A stretch of 64,000 nucleotides of DNA from Gammaproteobacteria bacterium (lineage in GTDB: Bacteria; Pseudomonadota; Gammaproteobacteria; Burkholderiales; Burkholderiaceae_B), in NCBI GenBank assembly GCA_030832095.1, contig JAURJT010000029.1:28739-92738 (forward strand), written 5' to 3'. Below are positions 26,207-36,453 of this stretch, piece after piece. How positions within the stretch are numbered: the first letter of the stretch is position 1; every line of letters begins with the position of its first letter. The position numbers were made by a program, and so were the translations under genes. The notes beneath the pieces were generated by a model. The model was given only the letters and a program-made list of their open reading frames with translations. It searched no databases and was not told the DNA's origin.

Positions 26207-28276
26207 TTACGATTTTTGCATCAAATGCTCATGTAATTTGAACGCTGCACGCCGGTTGGCCAGTTTGCTGTAACTGCCATCGGGCTGCTGCAGCCAGGCC
26301 AGGCGATTGTCGCGCAGCGCAAAGGTGAAGGCTTCTTCAATCACACGTTTTTTTAGGGTTTTTTCTAAAACCGGAAACGCAATCTCAACTCGCCTAAAAA
26401 AGTTGCGATCCATCCAGTCAGCCGAAGACAGATACACAGACTCGGCGCCTTGATTGTAAAAGTAAAATACTCTTGAGTGCTCAAGAAAACGGCCAACAAT
26501 TGACCGCACCGTGATGTTGTCAGATAAGCCGGGCACACCCGAACGCAAGGCACACACGCCGCGAATAATCAAATCGATCTTCACCCCTGCTTGGCTAGCT
26601 TTGTATAACTCTTGAATCACGATGGGCTCAAGCAAAGAATTCAACTTCACCAAAATTCGCGCAGGTTTGCCAGCGCGCGCTGCACGCGCTTCGGCGCGAA
26701 TCAGCGACACCACCGTGTCATGCAAATTAAAGGGCGACTGCAAGAGTTCTTTCAGTACACGCCGCGAACCCAGCCCGGTTAACTGCGAAAACACTTTATC
26801 CATGTCTTCGCACAGACGTGGATCGGCTGTCAGCAGACCAAAATCCGTATACAAACTCGCCGTGCGTGGGTGATAGTTGCCGGTGCCTAAGTGGCCGTAG
26901 CGCCTGATGCGGCCCTTTTCACGACGCAGAACCAGCGCCATCTTGGCGTGTGTTTTATGACCGACAACGCCGTACACCACATGCGCACCGACCTCTTCGA
27001 GGCGAGCCGCCCAATTGATATTGGTCTGCTCATCAAAGCGGGCCATCAGTTCTACCACGACAGTCACTTCTTTACCGGCCTTGGCCGCAGAGAGTAACAA
27101 GCGCATCAATTCTGAGTCTTCGCCTGTTCGATAAATCGTCTGCTTAATCGCCACCACATCTGGGTCGACTGCAGCTGCCGTTAAAAAATTAATGACGGGT
27201 TGAAACGATTGATAAGGGTGATGCAATAAGCGGTCTTCTTTCGCGATCGCTTCAAAAATGGCAGAAGGCCGATTGGGCAAACTATCAAACGGCGCAAGAA
27301 TAGGCCCCTGAAACTCTGGAAACAATAAATCTGGCCTTTTCACTAAATTACAAATCTGCATTAAGCGCGACACGTTGGCCGGGCCGTTGACACGATAGGT
27401 GTCTGCCTCATTCAACGAAAACTCTTTTTGCAAAAACTTGGCAATCTCAACAGGAGTTAGCAGATCAATTTCAAGCCGCACGGCCGAACCGAAGTTACGC
27501 TGCGACAACTCACCCTGAAGCGCCTGACGCAAGTTAGTGACCTCTTCTTCATCGACAAACAAGTCACTATTACGCGTCACCCGCCATTGATAACAGCCCT
27601 GCACCGTCATGCCCGGAAACAGTTCGCCCACGAAAGCGCGCAGCAAGCTCGTCAACAGAATAAAACTGTGGGGTTGACCCGATACCTTAGGTGGCATTTG
27701 TATCAGGCGCGGCAAGGCCCGAGGTGCCTGAACGATGGCAATCGTTGCCTTACGACCAAAGGCATCTTGCCCGGATAAGGGCACAATAAAATTCAAACTT
27801 TTGTTGTAGACACGCGGAAACGGATGCGCCGGATCAAGACCGATGGGGGTCAGTAATGGCATCACGTCACGGTGAAAGACCTCTTTGGCCCAAGCGGTTT
27901 GCGCTTCGTTCCATTCAACCGCGTGATGGAGGTACACACCTTCGGTACGCAAGCGCGGATAGATGTCATCATTCAGTAAGGCATATTGCCGATCGACCAT
28001 GCGGTGCACTTCAAGTTGCACCCGCTCATAGGCTTGCTCGGTGGTCATGCCATCGGGCCCCATCAGCGTTGGGTGTTGCGCCAATTGTTCTTTTAAGCTT
28101 GACACCCGAATCTCAAAAAACTCATCGAGATTCGAACTCACAATGCAGACATAGCGCAAGCGCTCGAGCAAGGGGGTATCTGGATGTTCAGCCATGGCTA
28201 AGACCCGCTCATTGAACTGGAGCAGGGACAATTCTCGGTTCAGAAAAAGCGGTTCGGCTTTTTTACGCGCGGGCAT
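26207..28276 (-). CDS. ppk: Polyphosphate kinase 1
   Basis: The 689-residue PPK1 reversibly polymerises the ATP gamma-phosphate into polyphosphate. The N-terminal block LFLNRELSLLQFNERVL is typical. The autophosphorylated His443 lies in THAKMALVLRR and the second essential His600 in FLEHSRVFYF, matching His435 and His592 of the E. coli enzyme. DWMDRNFFRRVEIAFPV near the C-terminus is also conserved. It is divergent from ppx, and Pho-box-like units lie in the shared 142-bp gap. Length matches the family (about 690). Confidence 0.97.
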   Translation of the reverse strand: MPARKKAEPLFLNRELSLLQFNERVLAMAEHPDTPLLERLRYVCIVSSNLDEFFEIRVSSLKEQLAQHPTLMGPDGMTTEQAYERVQLEVHRMVDRQYALLNDDIYPRLRTEGVYLHHAVEWNEAQTAWAKEVFHRDVMPLLTPIGLDPAHPFPRVYNKSLNFIVPLSGQDAFGRKATIAIVQAPRALPRLIQMPPKVSGQPHSFILLTSLLRAFVGELFPGMTVQGCYQWRVTRNSDLFVDEEEVTNLRQALQGELSQRNFGSAVRLEIDLLTPVEIAKFLQKEFSLNEADTYRVNGPANVSRLMQICNLVKRPDLLFPEFQGPILAPFDSLPNRPSAIFEAIAKEDRLLHHPYQSFQPVINFLTAAAVDPDVVAIKQTIYRTGEDSELMRLLLSAAKAGKEVTVVVELMARFDEQTNINWAARLEEVGAHVVYGVVGHKTHAKMALVLRREKGRIRRYGHLGTGNYHPRTASLYTDFGLLTADPRLCEDMDKVFSQLTGLGSRRVLKELLQSPFNLHDTVVSLIRAEARAARAGKPARILVKLNSLLEPIVIQELYKASQAGVKIDLIIRGVCALRSGVPGLSDNITVRSIVGRFLEHSRVFYFYNQGAESVYLSSADWMDRNFFRRVEIAFPVLEKTLKKRVIEEAFTFALRDNRLAWLQQPDGSYSKLANRRAAFKLHEHLMQKS

Positions 28277-28312
28277 AGTGAGGGACCTTAGTTGTCGGCT
28301 TAAAGTGGTTGT

Positions 28313-28341
28313 ACAACAGTCAGGTTACAGTTTGGTAACAA
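28313..28341 (-). promoter_or_regulatory. Three Pho-box-like units upstream of ppk
   Basis: On the minus strand the 7-base units TTGTTAC, CTGTAAC and CTGTTGT occur in exact 11-bp register with 4-base spacers (CAAA, CTGA). They lie 37-65 bp before the ppk ATG. The register is that of PhoB sites, though each unit departs from CTGTCAT by two to three bases. Confidence 0.5.
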
Positions 28342-28383
28342 TTCAGGCTACCTCGTGCATTTTTTGGATTCTAGATACCCTTT

Positions 28384-28389
28384 TATAAT
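28384..28389 (+). promoter_or_regulatory. Consensus -10 box for ppx
   Basis: A perfect TATAAT lies 29 bases before the ppx ATG. The -35 region around 28361-28367 is T-rich (TTTTGG), with 16-base spacing. The predicted leader is about 20-25 bases. Confidence 0.5.
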
Positions 28390-28418
28390 AGGCGTAATTA
28401 GGTTACAGGTTGACGTTG

Positions 28419-29906
28419 ATGGAACACCTCTTGGCAGCAGTAGATCTGGGGTCGAACAGCTTTAGGCTATCGATCGGACGGGTAGCCGAGCAAAATGGTG
28501 CCAAACACATCTATCAAATCGATCGTCTCAAAGAGACGGTTCGTTTAGCCGCAGGCTTAAACTCCGCCAAGATACTGAACGATGAATCCGTTGAACGGGC
28601 CATCGAAGTACTCAAACGTTTTGGCGAACGTTTACGCAGCTTTCATCCTGACCGAGTACGCGCGGTTGCCACCAATACCTTCCGTGTGGCACGCAACGTC
28701 GCTGATTTTTTGCCTCGCGCCGAAGCTGCGCTTGGCTTTCCGATTGAGGTCATTGCTGGGCGCGAAGAAGCCCGCCTGATCTATTCTGGTGTCAGCCACA
28801 CGCTACCGATCTCGACCGATAGGCGCTTAGTCATCGACATCGGGGGTGGCTCGACCGAGATCATCATTGGTCGCGGAGACGAGCCTCTGCTCACCTCTTC
28901 GCTGTATATGGGTTGCGTCAGTTACAGCCGAAAATTTTTTCCGGAAGGTGTCATTGACGTCTATTCGATGAAACAGGCCGAGTTAGCCGCCCGACGTGAA
29001 ATTGAGGTCATTACCAAGCCCTATCGCAAAATGGGCTGGGATGCCGCCTTTGGCTCGTCTGGTACCGCCAAGGCACTTTACGCAATCTTGACCGAGGGTC
29101 GCCTGTCACCAGAAGGGATTACGAGAGACGGTCTCGAAAAACTGAAGGCTAAGCTCGTTCGTGCTGGCCGGGTGATTCCAAACGACCTACCTGGCATCAA
29201 ACTTGAGCGGGCCGACGTCTTAACTGGTGGCTTAGCCATCATGAGCGCCTTCTTTGACGAGATGCATGTCGAGGTCATGAAAACCGGCGATGGCGCCTTG
29301 CGTCTTGGTGTGTTGGTTGACCTAGCCGGTCGCGAAGAGGCCCATGACCGGCGTGACGTATCGGTGTTGGCCTTCACAAAACGCTACCACGTCGATACCC
29401 GTCAATCCACGCGGGTCAAACGCTGCGCCTTGAGTCTGTTTGATGCCGTGCTACCAGGCCGAACAGAGCAAGATGAACTGCGCCACACCTTGAGTTGGGC
29501 AGCAGATCTGCACGAGGTGGGTTTATCGATTGCCCAAGCGGGTTATCACAAACACAGTGCCTACATTTTAAATAACGCCGACATGCCAGGCTTTTCACGA
29601 GTCGATCAAACACAGTTGGGTCTGTTAGCCCTCGCGCATACGGGCAAACTTAGTAAGGCGCAAAATCTGGTTAAAAATCGTGAGCAATGGTTGACGATTC
29701 TATGTTTACGTTTAGCGGTACTACTTTGTCGGCGCCGCGAAGATGTGTCGCGCTTACCGCTCTCGGTCGGCGTTAAAGGGCTTGCCATTGTGTGCAAGGT
29801 TGACAAGAAATGGCTCAGCTCGCATCCGCTGACCGATTTTTCGTTACACGGCGAAGAAACCGAATGGGGTAAGGTCGGTTTTAATTTTGAATTGATCCAA
29901 GTTTAG
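28419..29906 (+). CDS. ppx: Exopolyphosphatase (Ppx/GppA family)
   Basis: The 495-residue enzyme is of the actin-like Ppx/GppA phosphatase superfamily. The P-loop is AVDLGSNSFRLSIGR at the N-terminus and the second nucleotide/phosphate motif VIDIGGGSTEIIIG lies near residue 145. A C-terminal HD-like helical domain has WAADLHEVGLSIAQAGYHKHSAYIL near 360-385. It releases phosphate from polyphosphate chain ends (or from pppGpp). The ATG at 28419 is chosen over a TTG three codons earlier. Its 3' end overlaps the convergent acyltransferase gene by 26 bp. Confidence 0.95.
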   Translation: MEHLLAAVDLGSNSFRLSIGRVAEQNGAKHIYQIDRLKETVRLAAGLNSAKILNDESVERAIEVLKRFGERLRSFHPDRVRAVATNTFRVARNVADFLPRAEAALGFPIEVIAGREEARLIYSGVSHTLPISTDRRLVIDIGGGSTEIIIGRGDEPLLTSSLYMGCVSYSRKFFPEGVIDVYSMKQAELAARREIEVITKPYRKMGWDAAFGSSGTAKALYAILTEGRLSPEGITRDGLEKLKAKLVRAGRVIPNDLPGIKLERADVLTGGLAIMSAFFDEMHVEVMKTGDGALRLGVLVDLAGREEAHDRRDVSVLAFTKRYHVDTRQSTRVKRCALSLFDAVLPGRTEQDELRHTLSWAADLHEVGLSIAQAGYHKHSAYILNNADMPGFSRVDQTQLGLLALAHTGKLSKAQNLVKNREQWLTILCLRLAVLLCRRREDVSRLPLSVGVKGLAIVCKVDKKWLSSHPLTDFSLHGEETEWGKVGFNFELIQV

Positions 29907-30684
29907 CGCGATCAAAGCCAAAGTGCTTACGGTAGCGCTGGCCCATATGACTGACCGACAGCAACATCGGAAAATCCGCAGTATTAAAGTCAGGATCCCA
30001 GGCTGGCTCGCCGCAAACGCGTGCCCCTAATTTCAAATACCCTTTGAGCAAGGCTGGCACCGAAGCTGGCAACTGACTATCGAGCTGCTCGACGGGATAG
30101 CGATGCAGGGGCTTTACGCTGATGTCCTCGGTAAAGAGCGAGCGTTCTTTGACCTGCCGCCAGACTTCGGCCGCAGTCACGCCGTCATCGCGCAGACTCA
30201 CGCTTGCGCAACCAAACACGTGTTCGTAGTTACCTTGCTTAAGGATTTCTGCCAGGCCTGACCAAAGCATCATCAAAACACCACCTTGCCGGTGCTCTTC
30301 ATGAATGCATGCGCGTCCAAACTCGACTAATGACTCACGCACCTGTCCTAAGCCGCTTAGATCAAACTCAGACTCAGAGTAATAGCTACCCGCACGCTTG
30401 GCTTGTTGCGGAGTCAAAATTCGATAAGTGCCAACCACTTGATCGGTCGAAAGTTCTCGGACTAGCAGGTGCGCACACCAGGGATCAAAGTGATCGCAAT
30501 CGATCCCATCGCGATCCGTGCCGAGGGCGGCGCCACACTCTGCGCTAAATACATCATGACGAAGCCGCTGCACCAATTCGATTTCGTCGGGCGACTGCGC
30601 CAGGCCGACGACCAAACCAGCAGAGTGAGTTGAAGCCGTCGGAAGCGTGAATAGACTAGAAGCACTGCGCACAAGCTCAAGCAT
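29881..30684 (-). CDS. GNAT-type N-acyltransferase (OlsB-like)
   Basis: The 267-residue protein has the hemolysin-like/ornithine-lipid acyltransferase domain (Acetyltransf_5): RLRHDVFSAECGA, DHFDPWCAHLLVRE, VVGTYRILTP, ESLVEFGRACIHEEHR, then FGCASVSL and LLKGYLKLGARVCGEPAWDPDFN near the C-terminus. OlsB transfers a 3-hydroxyacyl group from acyl-ACP to ornithine, the first step of ornithine-lipid synthesis. These lipids often replace phospholipids under phosphate limitation, which fits a position beside the Pho genes. No olsA is adjacent. A strong GGAG site precedes the ATG at 30684. Confidence 0.82.
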   Translation of the reverse strand: MLELVRSASSLFTLPTASTHSAGLVVGLAQSPDEIELVQRLRHDVFSAECGAALGTDRDGIDCDHFDPWCAHLLVRELSTDQVVGTYRILTPQQAKRAGSYYSESEFDLSGLGQVRESLVEFGRACIHEEHRQGGVLMMLWSGLAEILKQGNYEHVFGCASVSLRDDGVTAAEVWRQVKERSLFTEDISVKPLHRYPVEQLDSQLPASVPALLKGYLKLGARVCGEPAWDPDFNTADFPMLLSVSHMGQRYRKHFGFDRAKLGSIQN

Positions 30685-30858
30685 GAGGTTAATCTCCTGA
30701 GGTATCCCTAACTATGACAAAGCGACATTGCACGAACGTGACGAAATGATGAAGATTTTTTGACTTGAGTCACGCCATCCAGAAGCCCGAACTGCCCCCC
30801 GGGGCAGACACGAGGTGATGGACTTGCTGGATCGCGAGAGCGTTGCACCGCTGGCTGA

Positions 30859-32205
30859 CTAGCTCGTTAAATCGACCGCCGCCAGCAAATCGACGCACTT
30901 AGTCGCTAAAGCCTCGTCATCGGCCTCGACCATCAAGCGTAGTTTGGGTTCGGTGCCAGACGCACGAATCAAGACGCGACCGCGCTCACCCAGCAAGGCT
31001 TCGGCTTGTTTTTGCGCTGCCTGTAAGCCCGCATGGGTTGCCCAATCGGTACCGGGCTTGAGCGCCACGTTGATCATTTTTTGTGGATACAAGCGCAAGG
31101 CCGATACCCATTGCGCCAAGGTCTCGCCGCTGCGCTGTAAGGCCGCCAACACTTGCAAGGCTGCAACGATACCATCGCCCGTTGTGTGTGAATCTAGACA
31201 CAACAGGTGCCCTGAACTTTCGCCACCATAGAGCCAGCCGCGGTTGCGCAATTGCTCAAGTACGTAACGATCGCCGACTTGAGCACGCTCAAAGGGGATG
31301 CCCATGTGTTTAAGCTGACGCTCAAAGCCGAAGTTGGTCATCAGGGTACCCACCACACCTGCAACCGGCCCACGCGAGAGGCGTTCACGCAACACCGCGT
31401 ACAACAACTCATCGCCGTTATAGACACGGCCGGTGGCATCGACCATTTGCACACGATCGGCATCACCGTCTAGCGCAATGCCAAGATCTGCGCCACGTGC
31501 ACGGACTTCAGCCGCTAAGCTTTCAGGATGCAAAGCACCAACGTCTTTGTTGATATTGAACCCGTCGGGTGAAACGCCAATTGCAGTGACTTCGGCACCT
31601 AGCTCGCGAAACACGTGCGGAGCAATATGGTACGCAGCACCATTGGCAGCATCGACCACGAGTTTCAAACCGCCTAAATCCAAATCCGATGGATACGTAC
31701 TTTTACAAAACTCAATATAACGACCTGGGGCATCGTCAATACGACGCGCGCGTCCGAGCTTTTCAGAGCTGACACATTGCATGGGTTCGTCTAGTGCAGC
31801 TTCAATCGCAGCCTCAGTTTCGTCAGGCAGCTTCATCCCCTTAGACGAAAAAAACTTGATGCCATTGTCGTAATAAGGATTGTGTGAGGCGCTGATCACA
31901 ATACCAGCCACTAAGCGCCAGGTACGCGTCAAATACGCCACCGCTGGGGTGGGTAGCGGGCCTGCGAGCAACACCTCGATACCAGCCGAAGCAAAGCCTG
32001 CTTCGAGCGCCGATTCAAGCATGTAGCCACTGATGCGCGTGTCTTTACCAATCAATACGGTTGGGCGACCGCGCCGCGCCGAATGCTCTTTAGCCAAAAC
32101 TTTACCGGCTGCATAGCCAAGCCTGAGTGCGAATTCAGCATTGATGACGTCGCCACCTACTTCGCCGCGCACGCCATCAGTACCGAAATATTTTCTTTGA
32201 CTCAT
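30859..32205 (-). CDS. glmM: Phosphoglucosamine mutase
   Basis: The 448-residue alpha-D-phosphohexomutase has [14 protein letters not shown] at the N-terminus, the catalytic serine loop [15 protein letters not shown] (Ser107) and the metal-binding DGDADR loop near residue 245. The sugar-binding GGESSGH lies near 330 and the phosphate-binding [14 protein letters not shown] near the C-terminus. It converts glucosamine-6-phosphate to glucosamine-1-phosphate for peptidoglycan and lipopolysaccharide. It follows folP on the same strand, the classic ftsH-folP-glmM order. A GGAG site precedes the ATG at 32205. Confidence 0.97.
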   Translation of the reverse strand: MSQRKYFGTDGVRGEVGGDVINAEFALRLGYAAGKVLAKEHSARRGRPTVLIGKDTRISGYMLESALEAGFASAGIEVLLAGPLPTPAVAYLTRTWRLVAGIVISASHNPYYDNGIKFFSSKGMKLPDETEAAIEAALDEPMQCVSSEKLGRARRIDDAPGRYIEFCKSTYPSDLDLGGLKLVVDAANGAAYHIAPHVFRELGAEVTAIGVSPDGFNINKDVGALHPESLAAEVRARGADLGIALDGDADRVQMVDATGRVYNGDELLYAVLRERLSRGPVAGVVGTLMTNFGFERQLKHMGIPFERAQVGDRYVLEQLRNRGWLYGGESSGHLLCLDSHTTGDGIVAALQVLAALQRSGETLAQWVSALRLYPQKMINVALKPGTDWATHAGLQAAQKQAEALLGERGRVLIRASGTEPKLRLMVEADDEALATKCVDLLAAVDLTS

Positions 32206-32246
32206 TTTTTTCTCCGCGAAACTCGCCGTTCAGCACAAGAGGGACA

Positions 32247-33092
32247 TCAATGTAGATCCCCTGCAGTCTGAACGGACTGCCAAACTTTTAAAGCGTCGCG
32301 CGTAGCATCGACATCATGCACACGCAAAACAGCTGCACCTCTGACCACACCTGCGAGCGCCGCGGCAATGCTACCACTCAGACGCTGATCCACAGATTTA
32401 CCTGTGACACTGCCGATCATAGATTTGCGCGAGGCACCCAACACGACTGGGTAACCACTTTGCACAAGCTGCTCTAGCCCTTGCAGTAATTGATAATTAT
32501 GCTCGACTGTTTTACCAAACCCGAGGCCTGGATCCAGGCTAATACGGGCCCTCGTGACACCTAGATGCTCAAGCAACTGCGCCTGGGTCACGAGTGCCAC
32601 TTTCACCTCATGTACGACGTCTTGGTAGTGGGGTGCGGTTTGCATCGTACGCGGCTCGCCCTGCATATGCATCAGGCACACCCCACAGCTGGGGTGCGCA
32701 GCAACGATGCGCCGCGCCTCGGGTGCTAGCATGCCTGTCACATCATTAATGATGTCGGCCCCCGCCTCAAGCGCAATCTGCATCACCTCTGGCTTGCAGG
32801 TATCGACTGAAATCGCAACACCACTGTCGCGCAACGCAGCGATCACAGGCAAAATGCGCGCAAGCTCATCTTGGATAGAAACGGGCGCAGCCCCTGGGCG
32901 GGTGGACTCACCACCAATGTCGATAATATCGGCACCTTCAGCAACCAATTGGTGCGCGTGTGCAATCGCCGAGGTGGCGTCAGGGTGTTGACCGCCATCA
33001 GAAAATGAATCAGGCGTTACGTTAACGATTCCCATTAAAAGCGGGCGCTTGAGTACAAACTCAAAGCGCCCGCATAACCAGCTAGCTGACAT
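32247..33092 (-). CDS. folP: Dihydropteroate synthase
   Basis: The 281-residue TIM-barrel enzyme has LLMGIVNVTPDSFSDGG at residues 18-34 and ADIIDIGGESTRPGA near 58-72, both diagnostic, and KTVEHNYQLL and LGASRKSMIG later. It condenses p-aminobenzoate with 6-hydroxymethyl-dihydropterin diphosphate in folate synthesis and is the sulfonamide target. The ATG at 33092 gives the normal length and begins 22 bp after the ftsH stop; the longer reading frame would run back into ftsH and adds 52 residues unlike the family. Confidence 0.97.
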   Translation of the reverse strand: MSASWLCGRFEFVLKRPLLMGIVNVTPDSFSDGGQHPDATSAIAHAHQLVAEGADIIDIGGESTRPGAAPVSIQDELARILPVIAALRDSGVAISVDTCKPEVMQIALEAGADIINDVTGMLAPEARRIVAAHPSCGVCLMHMQGEPRTMQTAPHYQDVVHEVKVALVTQAQLLEHLGVTRARISLDPGLGFGKTVEHNYQLLQGLEQLVQSGYPVVLGASRKSMIGSVTGKSVDQRLSGSIAAALAGVVRGAAVLRVHDVDATRDALKVWQSVQTAGDLH

Positions 33093-33114
33093 CAGAGTCA
33101 ACTCTGCCGTCGTC

Positions 33115-35001
33115 TTAAACCACCGCTGCTGGATCGTTAGTCGGTGCTGCGCCCGTGGGAGGCGTATCCGACGAATCAGCTGGCGCCTGTGGCACCTTTG
33201 GTGGGCGCGGTGGGCGACCTTCAATGATCTCACCGATCTGATCTGCATCGATGGTTTCCCACTCGAGCAATGCCTTAGTCATGATTTCGACTTTTTCACG
33301 ACTATTTTCAAGGATGGTGCGAGCACGTGCGTACTGTTCGTCGATAATTTTGCGGATCTCTTTATCGACTGTTTGCATCGTCGCTTCAGACATGTGCGTG
33401 GTTTTTGTCACGCTACGGCCTAAAAAGACTTCGCCTTCGTTTTCGGCGTACACCACTGGGCCCAATGAATCGGTCATGCCATAGCGCGTGACCATGTCAC
33501 GAGCAATCGCAGTCGCACGCTCAAAATCGTTTGAGGCACCGGTGGTCATTTGGTTCATGAAAAGCTCTTCAGCGATACGACCACCAAACAACACGGCAAT
33601 CGTACACAATAGACGCTCTTTATCCATGCTGTACCGATCGCCTTCGGGCAACTGCATCGTGACGCCTAAGGCACGACCACGCGGAATGATCGTGACTTTG
33701 TGAACAGGATCTGTTTTTGGCAGCATACGGGCCACGATCGCATGACCAGATTCGTGATACGCGGTATTGCGGCGTTCTTCTTCAGGCATCACGATTGACC
33801 GGCGCTCAGCACCCATGATGATCTTGTCTTTGGCTTTTTCAAAGTCAGACATATCAACTGTGCGGCCATTGCGACGCGCTGCAAACAGAGCTGATTCGTT
33901 GACCAGATTGGCAAGATCAGCACCCGAAAAACCTGGGCAACCACGTGCCAGTGTATGGGCATCGACGTTTTGCGCCAACGGCACTTTACGCATGTGAACT
34001 TTAAGAATTTGTTCGCGGCCACGAATATCTGGCAACGGCACCACCACTTGACGATCAAAACGACCAGGGCGCAGCAACGCAGGGTCAAGCACATCGGGGC
34101 GGTTGGTCGCAGCGATCACAATCACGCCAACGCCAGACTCAAAGCCGTCCATCTCAACCAACATCTGGTTGAGCGTTTGTTCACGCTCGTCGTTACCGCC
34201 GCCCAAGCCTGCACCACGCTGGCGACCGACAGCATCGATCTCGTCAATAAAGATAATGCATGGCGAATGCTTTTTGGCGTTTTCAAACATGTCGCGTACA
34301 CGGGCAGCGCCCACGCCCACAAACATCTCAACAAAGTCAGAACCCGAAATACTAAAAAACGGAACCTTGGCTTCGCCAGCAATCGCTTTGGCCAACAACG
34401 TTTTACCGGTACCGGGCGAACCCACCATCAGCACGCCACGGGGGATACGACCGCCGAGCTTTTGAAACTTAGACGGATCACGTAAAAAATCAACAATTTC
34501 TTGAACGTCATCTTTTGCTTCGTCGCAACCCGCAACGTCAGCAAACGTGATGGCATTTGTGCCTTCGTCTAGCAAGCGCGCACGCGACTTACCAAAACTA
34601 AACGCCCCACCCTTACCACCACCCTGCATCTGGCGCATAAAAAACACCCAGACACCGATCAAGAGCAGCATCGGAAACCAAGACACAAAGATACTCATGA
34701 GCAGTGAGGGCTCTTCGCGCGGCTTGCCCGATACAGAAACACCAGCTTTGAGCAAATCAGACACCATCCAGAGATCGCCAGGCGAAGTCAGGGTGTAAGG
34801 GCGGCCCGAGTCGGGCGTGACATGGATGACATCGTTTTGGACATCGACTCGGCGGACCTTGCCCGACTTGGCGTCTTCCATAAATTGGGTGTAACTCACG
34901 GTGTCTTGTACAGGCGCGCGGGAGTCGAACTGTTTAAACACAGTAAACAGCACCAAACCTATCACCATCCAAACCGCGACTTTCGAAAAAGAATTATTCA
35001 A
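33115..35001 (-). CDS. ftsH: ATP-dependent zinc metalloprotease FtsH
   Basis: The 628-residue membrane AAA+ protease has two transmembrane helices (about residues 5-24 and 101-121) around a periplasmic domain. Walker A GSPGTGKT is at 194-201, the pore loop [15 protein letters not shown] and arginine-finger region follow, and the zinc motif HESGH is at 416-420. It degrades unassembled membrane proteins, sigma32 and LpxC. The TTG at 35001 is the likely start: GGAG precedes it by 8 bases and the N-terminus (L/M)[10 protein letters not shown] is typical. Upstream in-frame codons would add 21 residues. It lies between rlmE and folP. Confidence 0.97.
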   Translation of the reverse strand: MNNSFSKVAVWMVIGLVLFTVFKQFDSRAPVQDTVSYTQFMEDAKSGKVRRVDVQNDVIHVTPDSGRPYTLTSPGDLWMVSDLLKAGVSVSGKPREEPSLLMSIFVSWFPMLLLIGVWVFFMRQMQGGGKGGAFSFGKSRARLLDEGTNAITFADVAGCDEAKDDVQEIVDFLRDPSKFQKLGGRIPRGVLMVGSPGTGKTLLAKAIAGEAKVPFFSISGSDFVEMFVGVGAARVRDMFENAKKHSPCIIFIDEIDAVGRQRGAGLGGGNDEREQTLNQMLVEMDGFESGVGVIVIAATNRPDVLDPALLRPGRFDRQVVVPLPDIRGREQILKVHMRKVPLAQNVDAHTLARGCPGFSGADLANLVNESALFAARRNGRTVDMSDFEKAKDKIIMGAERRSIVMPEEERRNTAYHESGHAIVARMLPKTDPVHKVTIIPRGRALGVTMQLPEGDRYSMDKERLLCTIAVLFGGRIAEELFMNQMTTGASNDFERATAIARDMVTRYGMTDSLGPVVYAENEGEVFLGRSVTKTTHMSEATMQTVDKEIRKIIDEQYARARTILENSREKVEIMTKALLEWETIDADQIGEIIEGRPPRPPKVPQAPADSSDTPPTGAAPTNDPAAVV

Positions 35002-35147
35002 GGCCGATCTCCAGCTTGTCGTTCTGACGCGCCGCGCACCTTTGGCCCAAAGGACGCATTGCAACGAGGCAAAATAACATTCTACCTGTTAAAAAAGCCC
35101 ATTCGCAGTAATCCCTTACTGCGCGACGGGACCGAAATCGCAAAGCT

Positions 35148-35783
35148 CTAGCCTTTTCGACCCTTGGCGATCAAGAAAGTTTCAGAAGAACGATCTCTTG
35201 AGGCCTTGGGTTTGCGCTCGACCACCCTTTTGAAGTGACGTTTGAAGCTTTCAACGGTTTGCGAAAAGCCGCTACCGTGAAACGCTTTCACAATCAGCGC
35301 ACCGTCTGTTTTGAGGTGCATTAGCGAAAATTCAAGGGCTAAATCAATCACTTGTTGAATTCTGGCTGCATCAGCTAAGCCGACCCCAGACAAATTTGGC
35401 GCCATGTCTGACATGACTAAATCTACCTTGACTCCTTCGAGGGTTTGATTGAGTTGTTCGAGGACAGCATCCTCACTAAAATCGCCCAAAATGAACTCAA
35501 CACCTGCGATAGGCTCCATCGGTAAGAGATCGAGCGCAATAATGCGACCATCGAGGACGCCGCCCTTGCCCACTAGACGCTCGCGTGCCACCTGAGACCA
35601 GCTGCCTGGGGTCGAGCCCAAGTCAACAATGATGTCACCTCGACGCATGATTTTTTCAGCATCGAGTATTTCGGTCAATTTGAAGGCGGCACGAGCACGA
35701 TAGCCCTTTTGTGTCGCCATTTTGACGAAAGGGTCATTAATGTGCTGCATGACCCATTCTTTAGAAAATTTGTTCTTCGCCAT
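35148..35783 (-). CDS. rlmE: 23S rRNA 2'-O-ribose U2552 methyltransferase
   Basis: The 211-residue SAM methyltransferase of the FtsJ/RrmJ family has [12 protein letters not shown] with the first catalytic Lys, [13 protein letters not shown] as the SAM loop, [13 protein letters not shown] with catalytic Asp and [13 protein letters not shown] with the second Lys; a C-terminal Glu lies in the SSETFLIA block. It methylates U2552 of 23S rRNA late in 50S assembly. The ATG at 35783 ([11 protein letters not shown]) gives the family length. It is divergent from yhbY with only about 18 bp between start codons and is followed by ftsH, the conserved order. Confidence 0.96.
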   Translation of the reverse strand: MAKNKFSKEWVMQHINDPFVKMATQKGYRARAAFKLTEILDAEKIMRRGDIIVDLGSTPGSWSQVARERLVGKGGVLDGRIIALDLLPMEPIAGVEFILGDFSEDAVLEQLNQTLEGVKVDLVMSDMAPNLSGVGLADAARIQQVIDLALEFSLMHLKTDGALIVKAFHGSGFSQTVESFKRHFKRVVERKPKASRDRSSETFLIAKGRKG

Positions 35784-35801
35784 TCCCGTACAATCTACCT
35801 T

Positions 35802-36413
35802 ATGACTATTATGGAACTTACCCCCCGCGAGCGTAGTTCGCTTCGCGCTGCTGCTCACCCCCTGCGCCCAGTTGTACTGATTGGCGACAACGGGCTCACT
35901 GAGGCAGTTTTAAAAGAAATCGACCTAAACCTGTCTGCTCACGAGCTGATTAAGGTTCGAGCCGGCAGTGCTGACCGCGACGAGCGCGATGCCATGCTTG
36001 CCACGATTTGCGACACACTTTCATGCGCCACGGTGCACCATCTGGGCAAAATGCTGATTCTGTATCGCTTTGGCTCAAAGGGTACCTACCTAAAACCGCC
36101 GGCCGAACCCGCAACCCCGGCCAAGCGTAAGCCCAACGAACCACACACACCCAAGAAACTAGCCGCAGCGGGTAAAAAGGTTCAAAAACCAAGCCGGCGC
36201 AATCGCCCAGAACGCGAACAGACTGACTTGGCAACTGATCGCCCAACCGTCTATTCGGGGGATCGTCCTGCTCGGCCAAGCAAACGCGCAAGTGCCAAGG
36301 ATACCTCACATGGGATTCCGCGTCGCAGTGGCAGCGCGTTGTCGCTACGTGCCGGAGCGCGGCGTGGGGCTCTTGGCACGACAGTGCGAAAGCGCGCACC
36401 GGTGAAACGCTAA
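35802..36413 (+). CDS. yhbY: YhbY-type CRM-domain ribosome-associated protein
   Basis: The 203-residue protein has an N-terminal CRM (CRS1-YhbY) RNA-binding domain: [48 protein letters not shown] with the GxxG-like GDNG loop, then [10 protein letters not shown] at about residue 90. YhbY binds pre-50S particles. E. coli YhbY is about 97 residues; here a further 100-odd residues form a basic, Pro/Arg/Lys-rich, probably disordered tail ([11 protein letters not shown] through KRAPVKR). The start is the ATG at 35802 or the in-frame ATG at 35811; neither has a strong Shine-Dalgarno. It is divergent from rlmE. Confidence 0.9.
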   Translation: MTIMELTPRERSSLRAAAHPLRPVVLIGDNGLTEAVLKEIDLNLSAHELIKVRAGSADRDERDAMLATICDTLSCATVHHLGKMLILYRFGSKGTYLKPPAEPATPAKRKPNEPHTPKKLAAAGKKVQKPSRRNRPEREQTDLATDRPTVYSGDRPARPSKRASAKDTSHGIPRRSGSALSLRAGARRGALGTTVRKRAPVKR

Positions 36414-36453
36414 TCAGGCATCTTACAGAGAGCGCGACTCAAAGTACGCGTGA

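Noticed and set aside
30788..30806. CTGCCCC/GGGGCAG inverted repeat between the OlsB-like gene and glmM
   Set aside because: Considered as a glmM terminator, but no U-run follows on the minus strand, so not called.
33093..33248. 52-residue N-terminal extension of folP
   Set aside because: It would overlap the ftsH C-terminus in another frame and is Arg/His-rich without family support.
35709..35801. Upstream extension of yhbY into rlmE
   Set aside because: The extra 31 residues are antisense to the rlmE N-terminus and unlike YhbY; the ATG at 35802 gives the conserved start.
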